DNA of 36,123 bases from Gammaproteobacteria bacterium (GTDB taxonomy: Bacteria > Pseudomonadota > Gammaproteobacteria > Pseudomonadales > Azotimanducaceae): the NCBI GenBank assembly GCA_026706665.1, contig JAPOYI010000185.1, forward strand, positions 1-36,123. Direction: 5' to 3'. Under the pieces are notes generated by a model. That model made no database searches and had not been told where the DNA came from. It saw only the letters and a program-made list of their open reading frames with translations. Of this stretch, positions 6,906-14,527 are shown piece by piece (positions within the stretch are counted from its first letter, which is position 1; each line of letters opens with the position of its first letter). The translations under genes were made by a program, and so were the position numbers.

Positions 6906-8036
6906 TCAGCCAGATGTCGCGTCGGCGATGAGTGACAGCATTCGGGCGATGAAGTTGTCCTTGTGGTAGATGGATTCCTCGTGATCGCCGGTACGCACCA
7001 CCACAAGACCCCGTGACGGTATCCCGGAAATGACCTGCCCCCGCGTACCGTACATGAGGAACGTATCGTCGGGTGCGCCGGGAAGCAGCTTGTGCGGGAT
7101 GTTCCTGCCATCCATCTGGCAAAAGGCGTCACCGTTCAGGTGGTGGAACAGCGCGAACGAGGGATTGACTTCCGGGGCCTGCACCCGGATCAGGTTGTCG
7201 GCATAGTCGGCGTTGACGAATTCTTCGCCCTGCCACTTGCCGTGATCCAGGATGATCTGGGCCGACTTGGCGAAGTCGGTGGGCACCATCTTGATCGACT
7301 GGTAGCCGAGAAACACCTCGCCTTTCCCGGTGCCCGTGGCGTAGTTGAGCACCCAATGCGTGCCGGCCGCGAACTTGAGCGGCACGAATATCTCTTCAGC
7401 GGTCAGGTCCTCCAGGCTCTTGCCGGAGGCGCGTTCGAGGGCGGTGAACAGCAGCCGGTAGGCCGAATTGTTGTAGGAGTAGCGGGTAAACGGCGGCGCG
7501 ACGACCTCTCGCGTCAGGGCGGTTTGAAGCTGCGTAATCCCGCGTTGTCCGGCGGACTCCACTTCCGCTGTGACGTTGAGGGTGCCCGGCATCATCGCGA
7601 GGACATTGTGGAATGTGAGTTGCGCCTGCGCCTCGGGCATCTCGGGCACGAAATCCCGGACTGGCTGGTCGAAGCTCGCGACGTGGCCGCGCCGAATCGC
7701 ACGCCCGACGAGCAGGCTGAACATCGACTTGGTGCCGGAATAGGTCTGCTGCAGATCCGAGGCCGTCTTGCCATTCCAATACTGCTCGTGCGCCAGTCGG
7801 CCGCCGCGGAGGATCAGCAGACTGTCGGAGTTGTGGTCGGCGGCAACGTTGGCGGCCCTCGTTACAAGAGCGGCGTCCATTCCCGCGGATTCCAGCGTCG
7901 TCGAAGGCCATCGGAAATCTTCGCTTGCGCGGAAGATCTTTCCGGGACGCATGGATACGCGGATTTCGTTTGCCACGGGTGTCCCTTGAGAAAATGGGCG
8001 ATGGTCGAGCGTGAGCCACGGCACTTCATCGGTCAA
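6906..8036 (-). CDS. Serine hydrolase, class C beta-lactamase/esterase family
   Basis: A 376-residue member of the penicillin-binding-protein-like serine hydrolases. Seen: the catalytic S-x-x-K as S100-G-T-K103 in TYSGTKSMFSLLVG; the second motif Y-x-N as Y188-N-N190 in RYSYNNSAYRLL; and a C-terminal MYGTRGQVISGIPSRGLVVVRTG in the position of the third (KTG/HxG) motif, in variant form. Most such proteins are esterases or peptidases, not antibiotic-resistance enzymes. No signal peptide is visible, so it is probably cytoplasmic. It begins 141 bases after the GH3 stop, on the same strand. A role as a deacylating esterase accompanying the glycosidases is possible but is inference. Confidence 0.86.
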   Translation of the reverse strand: MTDEVPWLTLDHRPFSQGTPVANEIRVSMRPGKIFRASEDFRWPSTTLESAGMDAALVTRAANVAADHNSDSLLILRGGRLAHEQYWNGKTASDLQQTYSGTKSMFSLLVGRAIRRGHVASFDQPVRDFVPEMPEAQAQLTFHNVLAMMPGTLNVTAEVESAGQRGITQLQTALTREVVAPPFTRYSYNNSAYRLLFTALERASGKSLEDLTAEEIFVPLKFAAGTHWVLNYATGTGKGEVFLGYQSIKMVPTDFAKSAQIILDHGKWQGEEFVNADYADNLIRVQAPEVNPSFALFHHLNGDAFCQMDGRNIPHKLLPGAPDDTFLMYGTRGQVISGIPSRGLVVVRTGDHEESIYHKDNFIARMLSLIADATSG

Positions 8037-8177
8037 GCGATGCGGTGCGATTCCAATGCGACCGAGGCTGGGAGACGGGCTTGGCAGACGCCCTCAAGGC
8101 GTTTTCGTGGTGGTCCCCTCCTGCGCCCTATGCCGACGGATCGCGCTTCGGACGCAACCGCAGTCCGAACCGAGCGT

Positions 8178-10595
8178 TCAGCGGCGTCCAGCCAACAGGC
8201 CGAGCGCGCTGAGAAAGCGCCCATTCAGCACGGCCACCAGCGTTTCCGCCATGGCGAAACTGATCTTGCCGCGGGAGAACAGCACAAGCGAACGCAGCGG
8301 CGTGTCGGCAGCCATGCGCTCGACCATCTTCTGTGTCGCCTTGTCCCTGCCACCCAAGCGTTGGATGAACCGCGCCTTGAAACGCCTGGCGACCAGGCCG
8401 CCGAGCCAGGTCGTTTCGAGTTCGGACAACGTGGAGTTGAGGTGGAACGGCCGTATTCCCTCGGGCGGCGGAACGGGCGTACCGAGCATGGCGGCGAAAG
8501 TCTCATCGTCGACACGCAGTTGCGTGTCCTGGAATACGGGTCGGTCCTTGCCGTTGGGTGGGGACGCTTCGGCGCGGCCCTGCTCGCCATCCACCACGAA
8601 CCGTTGGCGCAGGCGGATGTCACGGCTCGACGCGCCGATGCGCATCTCGTACTCGCCGGGTGCGGCCGCCCAATCGCTCGCCTTGACGTCGTAGAAGGTG
8701 AAGGCGCGCGGGTCCAGGTCGACGGTGACCGACTCGCTCGCGCCGGCCTCAAGCATGACCTTGGAGAACCCGCGCAACTCCTGTTCTGGACGATAGGGGC
8801 CGGAGTTGTCTATGCGGTGGACATAGACCTGCACGATCTCGGCGCCGTCGACCGTGCCGCTATTGGTCACCGTCAGCGCCGCCCGGCAGGGTTTGCCTTC
8901 ATCCCGGACGACCTGGAGATCCTCGTATTCGAACTGCGTATAGCTGAGCCCGTGTCCGAACGGAAACAACACAGGTCGGCTGAAGCTGTCGAAGCAGCGA
9001 TATCCGACATAGAGTCCTTCGCGGTATTGCACCTGCCGACTCTCGCCAGGAAACCACTGGTCCGAGGGAACGTCGGCCTGGCGCCGCGGAAACGTCTCCG
9101 CCAGCTTGCCGCAGGGCGTCTGGCGGCCGAAAAGGAGGTCAGCCACGGCGGCGCCGCCGGCCTGGCCGCCGAGATAGGCTTCGAGGATCGCCTTTGGCGA
9201 CTCCACCCAGGGCATTTCCACCGGTGCGCCGTTGGCGAGTACGACGACCGTGTTGGGGTTCGCCTCGCATACCGCTGCAATCAGGTGGTCATGCTGGTCG
9301 GGCAGCCGCATGTGGGGGCGGTCGAAGCCCTCGGACTCGTACACCGAGGGCAATCCCGCAAAGACCACGGCTGCGTCGGCCTCGGCGGCCAAGGCCGCGG
9401 CTTCCTCGATAAGCCGGGGATCGGATTCACTCAGTTCCGGGTCGTAGCCCCGCGCGTAGAGGAGGGGATCGGGGGCACTGGATCCGACGGTACCCCGCAT
9501 GGCGTCGAACGCGCAGTCGAGCCGGGTAGGCGTCACGCGTGAACTGCCGGTGCCCTGGTACCGGGGCTCTTTCGCGAAAGCGCCGATCACCGCAATTCGC
9601 GCATCGCGTCGAAACGGCAGCGCATTGCCGTCGTTCTTCAGCAGGACCGCTCCCTCGGCCGCGGCGCGGCGCGCGAGGGCGTGGTGGTCCGCTTCGGCGA
9701 ATGAGGATGTGGAGCTTGACCGTGCCCTGCTTTTCAACACCAGCTCGACGACGCGCGCGACGCTTCGCTCCAACACGTTTTCGTTCAGATCTTTCCGGCG
9801 CACGGCGGTGACGAGCTGGCGGTCATTCACACCGCCACTCGACGGCATCTCCAGGTCGTTTCCTGCTTCGATGCCCCGGGTACGCTCGTTGGTCGCTCCC
9901 CAGTCCGTCATCACCGCGCCTTCGAACTCCCAGTCCCGCCGCAGGACGTCGTTCAGCAGCCAGCCGTTCTCGCTGCAATAGATACCATTGAGGCGGTTAT
10001 AGGCGGACATCACAGTCCACGGTTGGGCGTCCCTGATCGCAATCTCGAATCCGCGCAGGTGGATCTCCCGCAGCGTGCGCTCGTCGGCGATCACGTCGAC
10101 CACCATGCGCCGGTGTTCCTGGTCGTTGGCGGCGAAATGCTTGACGCAGGCGCCGACCCCGCGTGACTGGATGCCCTTCACCATGGCGGCCGCAAGGCGA
10201 CCGGACAGCAATGGATCCTCAGAAAAGTACTCGAAGTTGCGGCCGCAGAGGGGATGACGCTTGATGTTCATTCCCGGGCCGAGCAGCACGGCGACATCTG
10301 CGGCTGCGGCTTCGGTGCCGAGCGCTGCGCCGACCTCGCGCAGCAGGTCCACATCCCAGGTGCTTGCCAGCGCGGACGCGGTGGGGAAACAGGTAGCGGG
10401 GAGGTTCCGGGTCAGGCCGGAGTGGGTTCCGGGCGCCGCCTTGCGCACACCGTGCGGACCGTCGGTGAGCGTAATGGATGGCAGGGCGAGACGGGCGATC
10501 GCCGGTACGCGCCAGACATCGGCACCGGAGCACAGTTCGGCCTTTTCCGACAGCGCCATCCTTGCGACGATGGCCTCCGCGCTCACCCGGGTCAT
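8178..10595 (-). CDS. Glycoside hydrolase family 3 beta-glucosidase
   Basis: An 805-residue GH3 enzyme, the step that releases glucose from beta-gluco-oligosaccharides. Order of parts: TIM-barrel domain with LPSITLTDGPHGVR, GPGMNIKRHPLCGRNFEYFSEDP and VKHFAANDQEHRR (about 151-163); the nucleophile Asp231 in VMTDWGA; the alpha/beta sandwich domain; a fibronectin-III-like domain with VQVYVHRIDNS...RPEQELRGFSKV; and a C-terminal extension of about 130 residues (QLRVDDETFAAMLGTPVPP onward), known in a subset of GH3 proteins. No signal peptide, so it acts in the cytoplasm. Start chosen at ATG 10595 because it overlaps the symporter stop as ATGA; the frame is open further upstream but that part is antisense-like noise inside the symporter gene. 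Fourth step in the operon LacI, glycosidase, symporter, GH3. Confidence 0.95.
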   Translation of the reverse strand: MTRVSAEAIVARMALSEKAELCSGADVWRVPAIARLALPSITLTDGPHGVRKAAPGTHSGLTRNLPATCFPTASALASTWDVDLLREVGAALGTEAAAADVAVLLGPGMNIKRHPLCGRNFEYFSEDPLLSGRLAAAMVKGIQSRGVGACVKHFAANDQEHRRMVVDVIADERTLREIHLRGFEIAIRDAQPWTVMSAYNRLNGIYCSENGWLLNDVLRRDWEFEGAVMTDWGATNERTRGIEAGNDLEMPSSGGVNDRQLVTAVRRKDLNENVLERSVARVVELVLKSRARSSSTSSFAEADHHALARRAAAEGAVLLKNDGNALPFRRDARIAVIGAFAKEPRYQGTGSSRVTPTRLDCAFDAMRGTVGSSAPDPLLYARGYDPELSESDPRLIEEAAALAAEADAAVVFAGLPSVYESEGFDRPHMRLPDQHDHLIAAVCEANPNTVVVLANGAPVEMPWVESPKAILEAYLGGQAGGAAVADLLFGRQTPCGKLAETFPRRQADVPSDQWFPGESRQVQYREGLYVGYRCFDSFSRPVLFPFGHGLSYTQFEYEDLQVVRDEGKPCRAALTVTNSGTVDGAEIVQVYVHRIDNSGPYRPEQELRGFSKVMLEAGASESVTVDLDPRAFTFYDVKASDWAAAPGEYEMRIGASSRDIRLRQRFVVDGEQGRAEASPPNGKDRPVFQDTQLRVDDETFAAMLGTPVPPPEGIRPFHLNSTLSELETTWLGGLVARRFKARFIQRLGGRDKATQKMVERMAADTPLRSLVLFSRGKISFAMAETLVAVLNGRFLSALGLLAGRR

Positions 10596-12052
10596 CTGAT
10601 GCCGCGCCGTTCTTCGAGCGTGGCGCGGATTTCCCTCGCCCTGCTCTCGGTGATGCCGTAGGTCGCGATCAGCGCCATGGCGAGCAGCGATGTCGCGAAC
10701 GGCACCGCGACGTCGAAGACGCGCATGAGGAACAGCGTGCGCTCGGATTGCGCGCCGCCCAGTTCCACGTCGAAGCCGGTGGCGTTCAGCAGGAAGCCGC
10801 TGGCGGCGAGGGCCGCCGCCATGCCGAGCTTCACGACCCACCAGAAGATCGAGCCGTACATGCCCTCGCGGCGTTCACCGGTCCTGAGTTCGTCCTGATC
10901 GCAGACGTCCGCGATCATGGAGCCCATCAGTGTGAAGAGGCTCCCGAGACCGAACGCCATGAGCGGGGCCGGCAGCAGCAGCAGCCAGGGATTTTCGGGG
11001 TCGTAACAGAACCACTTGAGGCCGTATCCCACGGTTGAGATGCCGACGCAGACAAAGAACGCGTGCCGCTTGCCTATGTGCGTGCCGAGCAGCGTGGTCA
11101 GGACGATGACGACGAAAGTGGCAATGGCACCCAACATGCCCACGTAACCGATCCAGATCGCGGCGGCATCCTGATCGCCCGCGAATACGTAGAAGATGAT
11201 CACGTATGCCTGGAATGCGGCAATGAGTTGGAAGCCGTTGAAGACGAGGAATGTCGCGCCGCAGAGTTTGAGGAAATCGATGGACCCGAGGGTCTTACCG
11301 AATCCGACGATGAAATCGGTGACGGCCTTGATGGCGATGGCCAGCACCTGGGTGGCCGCGGCCCCGCGCTTCGCGGTCGGATGGGAATGCTCGCCCGGGG
11401 CGTACCGCTCCCGCAGGAATATCGCCGGCAAGATGCCGAGGCCTGCGCAGGCGAGGGCAAGCACGATGGCAAGCGCTGCGGCACCGCCGCGCATGTCGCC
11501 GAATCCAGGCAGTTCCATGAACCACAGGAACCAGGGCGCGACCAGCCATGCCCCCTGGGCGATGAAGTTCTGCACGCCCATGAGCCGGGTGCGCTCGTTG
11601 TAGTCCGGCGTCAGTTCGTAGCCGAGGGCGACCCAGGGGGTCGCGAACACCGTGTAGGCGAGATAGAAGACGAACGACCCGACCAGGAAGTAGTTGAAGT
11701 AGAACGTTTCGCTGCGGCCTTCGGGAAGCTGCCAGAGCAGTGCGAGAAGCAGGGGCGCGGCGATGGCGCCGCAGAAGATGTATGGCCTGCGGCGACCCCA
11801 GCGGGACCGGGTGTGATCCGAAACGTGGCCCATGACGGGATCGGTGATCGCATCCGTCAGGCGGGGCAGGGCGCCGAGCAGCCCCACCAGGGCGGGGTTC
11901 ATGCCGTAGCCCAGGTTGAGCGCGATCATCATGCCGCCGCTGCCGGCGGCCAGCAGGTTGTTCGCGAGTCCGCCCGCGCCGTAGGCACCCATCTTCAGGG
12001 GATGGATGCGGTCTTGGGGGGCGGTCTGGGAGCGTGTCTGCGGTGCGCTCAC
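10592..12052 (-). CDS. GPH-family (MelB-like) sugar:cation symporter, MFS superfamily
   Basis: A 486-residue inner-membrane transporter with about 12 hydrophobic helices. The N-terminal half carries the GPH signature: NLGYGMNPALVGLLGALPRLTDAITDPVMGHVSDHTRSRWGRRRPYI, where the Asp-rich LTDAITDPVMG helix and the following SD.TRSRWGRRRP loop match the melibiose/xyloside-carrier group. These carriers move glycosides, oligosaccharides or uronides with H+ or Na+. Its ATG at 12052 overlaps the stop of the preceding glycosidase (ATGA), and its own TGA overlaps the GH3 start in the same way. It is therefore tightly coupled to both. By context it imports short beta-glucans from the periplasm for the cytoplasmic GH3 enzyme. 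The specific sugar is inferred. Confidence 0.92.
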   Translation of the reverse strand: MSAPQTRSQTAPQDRIHPLKMGAYGAGGLANNLLAAGSGGMMIALNLGYGMNPALVGLLGALPRLTDAITDPVMGHVSDHTRSRWGRRRPYIFCGAIAAPLLLALLWQLPEGRSETFYFNYFLVGSFVFYLAYTVFATPWVALGYELTPDYNERTRLMGVQNFIAQGAWLVAPWFLWFMELPGFGDMRGGAAALAIVLALACAGLGILPAIFLRERYAPGEHSHPTAKRGAAATQVLAIAIKAVTDFIVGFGKTLGSIDFLKLCGATFLVFNGFQLIAAFQAYVIIFYVFAGDQDAAAIWIGYVGMLGAIATFVVIVLTTLLGTHIGKRHAFFVCVGISTVGYGLKWFCYDPENPWLLLLPAPLMAFGLGSLFTLMGSMIADVCDQDELRTGERREGMYGSIFWWVVKLGMAAALAASGFLLNATGFDVELGGAQSERTLFLMRVFDVAVPFATSLLAMALIATYGITESRAREIRATLEERRGIR

Positions 12053-13335
12053 TGCCGTTTGCCGTAGACCAGGAACGGGATATTTGCGTGTGCCGCGTGG
12101 CCCTGGCCATCGTAGGCCATGACGAACAGTCGATACTGGCCGGGGGAATCGGGTGCGACCACGGTCACCTGGGCCTGTGTCGGGTCGCCGGCAAACGCGC
12201 CGTCCAGGTCCGCGATCGATGCTTCGAAATCGCCGCCCACTACGGTTTCAGTGCTCTCCGGCTTGATGCTCCAGTGAAAGACGAGGCGATCCCCGTCCGG
12301 GTCGGTGGCATCGGTCTTGGCCGGGTAGCGCTTTCCGGCCGCCAACCGGACGCTATCGGTCGCCGGGCGCCGAGCGAGTCGCATCGAGCGAATGGCGGGT
12401 GCCTGGTTCGCCGGGACGCGCCCCGTCCAGACCGCCTCCAGGACATCGACCGCCGCGGTGGACTCGCCGGTTTCGGTGAAGAGACTGAACCAGGTGTGCG
12501 TCCGTTCCTGCTTCTGGCCCCAGAGGAACGCGTAGGAGCCGAGACACGGGCCGAGAAACGGCGCGATGAGCGTTCGATAGCTTTCGAGGTAGTGGCGTCC
12601 TTTCTCCGTACTGGTCTGCTCGATGGGCGCTCCCCATCGGGTCTTCCCGACCTCCCAGTGGCCGAGGGGTCCCCACTCGGTGATCATGAACGGTCCCTCG
12701 CGCAGGTACTTGATGGCCCTTGGCATCAGGGCGAGCGCCCCGTAGGCCTGCAGGCTGATGAAGTCGAGGTCCGGTGCCCGCTCGCGCACAAGTTCGACCG
12801 TCTCCCTGTCCAGGGCCGAGATCGTGGTCGTGGTCGGGTGGTTCGGGTCGAGCGCGTGGATCAGGCGAGAGAGTTCGTTGACCTCGTTGTAGACGCGCGG
12901 GTTGGTATGGCGCATGTCGAGTTCGTTCCCGATGATCCAGGCGAGGAGGGCGGGGTGGTCCTTGTGGCGCTCCACCGCGTTCTCGACGTTCTGCCGCTGT
13001 CCGGCGATGCTGGCCGCGTCGTCGTAGTCGAAGCCGAAACGTTCGGCCGCCACCGGCAGGCCCATCGAAACGGTCAGTCCGTGCTCGTGTGCCGAGTCGA
13101 GGGTCTCCTCGGCTTCCTCGATGCCCCAGGTGCGGATGGAGTTGCCGCCGCGCGCGGCGACCGTCGCGAGGTCGACGCCAGCGGCGCCGGCGCCCCTGAC
13201 GAGGTACGGCTTGCCGTCTCGCACAAGCGTGAAGCCGCCCTCGTAAGCGGCGACTTCGACCGGAACGGGGTCACCGAAGACGGCAAGTGTGGCGAGGGTG
13301 AGTGCCAGGCCCAGGCATCGGCTGCAACAGTTCAT
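12049..13335 (-). CDS. Secreted TIM-barrel glycoside hydrolase (clan GH-A type)
   Basis: A 428-residue exported glycosidase. MNCCSRCLGLALTLATLAVFGDPVP looks like a signal peptide. The barrel shows YLVRGAGAAGVDLATVAARGGNSIRTWG (typical GH2/GH5-like opening), WIIGNELD with acid/base Glu138, and MITEWGPLGHWE with nucleophile Glu220. This is the clan GH-A arrangement of glutamates on strands 4 and 7. A C-terminal domain of about 110 residues (ATDPDGDRLVFHWSIKPES...GQYRLFVMAYDGQGHAAHANIPF) resembles an immunoglobulin/PKD-like fold. The start at ATG 13335 overlaps the LacI stop (ATGA); an in-frame extension to 13395 exists but lacks sense as a signal peptide. Its family number is not certain (GH2-C-like or GH5-like). 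By context it acts on beta-glucan oligomers in the periplasm. Confidence 0.85.
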   Translation of the reverse strand: MNCCSRCLGLALTLATLAVFGDPVPVEVAAYEGGFTLVRDGKPYLVRGAGAAGVDLATVAARGGNSIRTWGIEEAEETLDSAHEHGLTVSMGLPVAAERFGFDYDDAASIAGQRQNVENAVERHKDHPALLAWIIGNELDMRHTNPRVYNEVNELSRLIHALDPNHPTTTTISALDRETVELVRERAPDLDFISLQAYGALALMPRAIKYLREGPFMITEWGPLGHWEVGKTRWGAPIEQTSTEKGRHYLESYRTLIAPFLGPCLGSYAFLWGQKQERTHTWFSLFTETGESTAAVDVLEAVWTGRVPANQAPAIRSMRLARRPATDSVRLAAGKRYPAKTDATDPDGDRLVFHWSIKPESTETVVGGDFEASIADLDGAFAGDPTQAQVTVVAPDSPGQYRLFVMAYDGQGHAAHANIPFLVYGKRQ

Positions 13336-14369
13336 TCCCAGATATTTCCGAAATCTGAGGGTCTCGCCATGGAGGCGCGGACCACCAGGTCGCACTGGAA
13401 TGTCTCCTGCCGGGGGGATTCACCGGCGAGGCGCGCAATGAGGAGTTCAGTGGCTCGGGAAGCGATCGCCGCGATGGGCTGTCGCACTGTCGTCAGTGCA
13501 GGCCACGTGTGCGTTGCGGTGGGCGAGTCATCGAAACCGGCGACGGAGAGCGTGCCGGGGACGCTGACGCCCTGTTCATGGGCGGAAACCACCACGCCCG
13601 CCGCGGTATCGTCGTTGCAGGCGATGATGGCGGTGGGCGGAGGGTCAAGTTGCCAGAGGGCGTGGAACCCGCGCTTGCCGGAGTCGAAGTCGAAACTCCC
13701 GTCGACGATCAGAGCGGGATCGACGGTGAGGCCGCGATCGCGAAGACAGTCCCGGTAGCCTTCCAGGCGCCTGTCGGTGGCGCCGTGCCGGGCGTCCCCC
13801 TTGATGAACCCTATGCGTCGATGTCCGCGAGACAGCACGTGTTCGGTGAGCGTTCGGGAGGCCTCGACATCGTCCGGTTTGACGGAAATCCAGGCTGGAT
13901 TCGTTTCCCGCGGCGAGATGAGGGCGAATGCGATATCGCTCTCCACGAGGAGCGAGGTGATGTCCGGGCGGTCGGCGATGGGTGCGGTGAGCAGGAGGCC
14001 GTCGACGCGGGTCTGGCGCGCGAACTGGCGAACCATTGCGGGTGCCAGGTCCTCGTTGCATGGACGCAGCATCAGCGCGTGTCCAGCGGCTTGGCAGGCC
14101 GCATGAGCGCCCTCAAGCAGCTTCTGGATGTAGCTGAATTCGTGCGGGTTCTCGTAGAGCAGGCCGATGGAGAAAGTGCGCCGGCCGGCGAGGCCGCGCG
14201 CCGCCGGGTGCGGCTCGTAGTCGAGCGCCGAAACCGCTTGCATTACCCGTTCCCGGGTCGCCGGGCGGACGTTCGGCTCGTTGTTGACAACCCGGGAGAC
14301 GGTCTTGATCGAGACGCCGGCGCGTTCGGCGACTTCACGGATGGTCGCGCCGCCGCTGCTAGCCGGCAT
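13332..14369 (-). CDS. LacI-family transcriptional regulator
   Basis: A 345-residue repressor of the LacI/GalR family. The N-terminal helix-turn-helix ATIREVAERAGVSIKTVSRVVNNEPNVRPATRERV (residues 8-42) is close to consensus. The hinge YEPHPAARGLAGRR follows, then a periplasmic-binding-like sensor domain ending VRASMARPSDF. It sits between the TonB receptor (158 bases upstream) and the secreted glycosidase, whose start its stop codon overlaps. A perfect palindrome TGACAACGTTGTCA with the central CG favoured by this family lies upstream of the GH16 gene at 20645-20658. It is the obvious operator candidate. The ligand is probably glucose or a short beta-glucan (inference). Confidence 0.95.
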   Translation of the reverse strand: MPASSGGATIREVAERAGVSIKTVSRVVNNEPNVRPATRERVMQAVSALDYEPHPAARGLAGRRTFSIGLLYENPHEFSYIQKLLEGAHAACQAAGHALMLRPCNEDLAPAMVRQFARQTRVDGLLLTAPIADRPDITSLLVESDIAFALISPRETNPAWISVKPDDVEASRTLTEHVLSRGHRRIGFIKGDARHGATDRRLEGYRDCLRDRGLTVDPALIVDGSFDFDSGKRGFHALWQLDPPPTAIIACNDDTAAGVVVSAHEQGVSVPGTLSVAGFDDSPTATHTWPALTTVRQPIAAIASRATELLIARLAGESPRQETFQCDLVVRASMARPSDFGNIWE

Positions 14370-14450
14370 GGTTTGCAGGGTGTCTTTTTGCGTCAGCAGT
14401 TATCATTTATTTTCAGATAGATACAACTGTTTCTTGAACAGCAGAACTCA
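14370..14450 (-). promoter_or_regulatory. AT-rich leader ahead of lacI, possible internal promoter
   Basis: The 158-base gap between the TonB receptor and the LacI gene contains an AT-rich patch of about 40 bases (14401-14440), in strong contrast to the surroundings. On the minus strand TTGTAT is followed after 17 bases by ATAACT. CTGTT-CAAGA-AACAG forms a small inverted repeat just upstream. This could give the regulator a separate promoter. The boxes are weak matches. Confidence 0.25.
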
Positions 14451-14527
14451 ATCTCCGGTGACATCACGTGGCAGCGCTGACGTCGAAACGAGAGCTACAG
14501 TAGCCGGTTCGCCCCGGATGTCCTTCC

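Noticed and set aside
8085-8112. Hairpin ACGCC-CTCAA-GGCGT followed by TTTT between GH3 and the serine hydrolase
   Set aside because: The T-run is on the plus strand, where no gene ends. The five-base stem is too weak to call a terminator for the minus-strand genes.
7092-9542. Long plus-strand open frame opposite the serine hydrolase and GH3 genes
   Set aside because: It mirrors two well-supported minus-strand genes and spans their junction. Its product is Arg/Gly/Val-rich without domains, as expected for the antisense frame of high-GC codons.
8178-10841. Longer GH3 reading frame starting at 10841
   Set aside because: The extra 82 codons lie within the symporter gene and read as antisense-type noise. 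ATG 10595 has a coupled ATGA overlap and begins a normal GH3 N-terminus.
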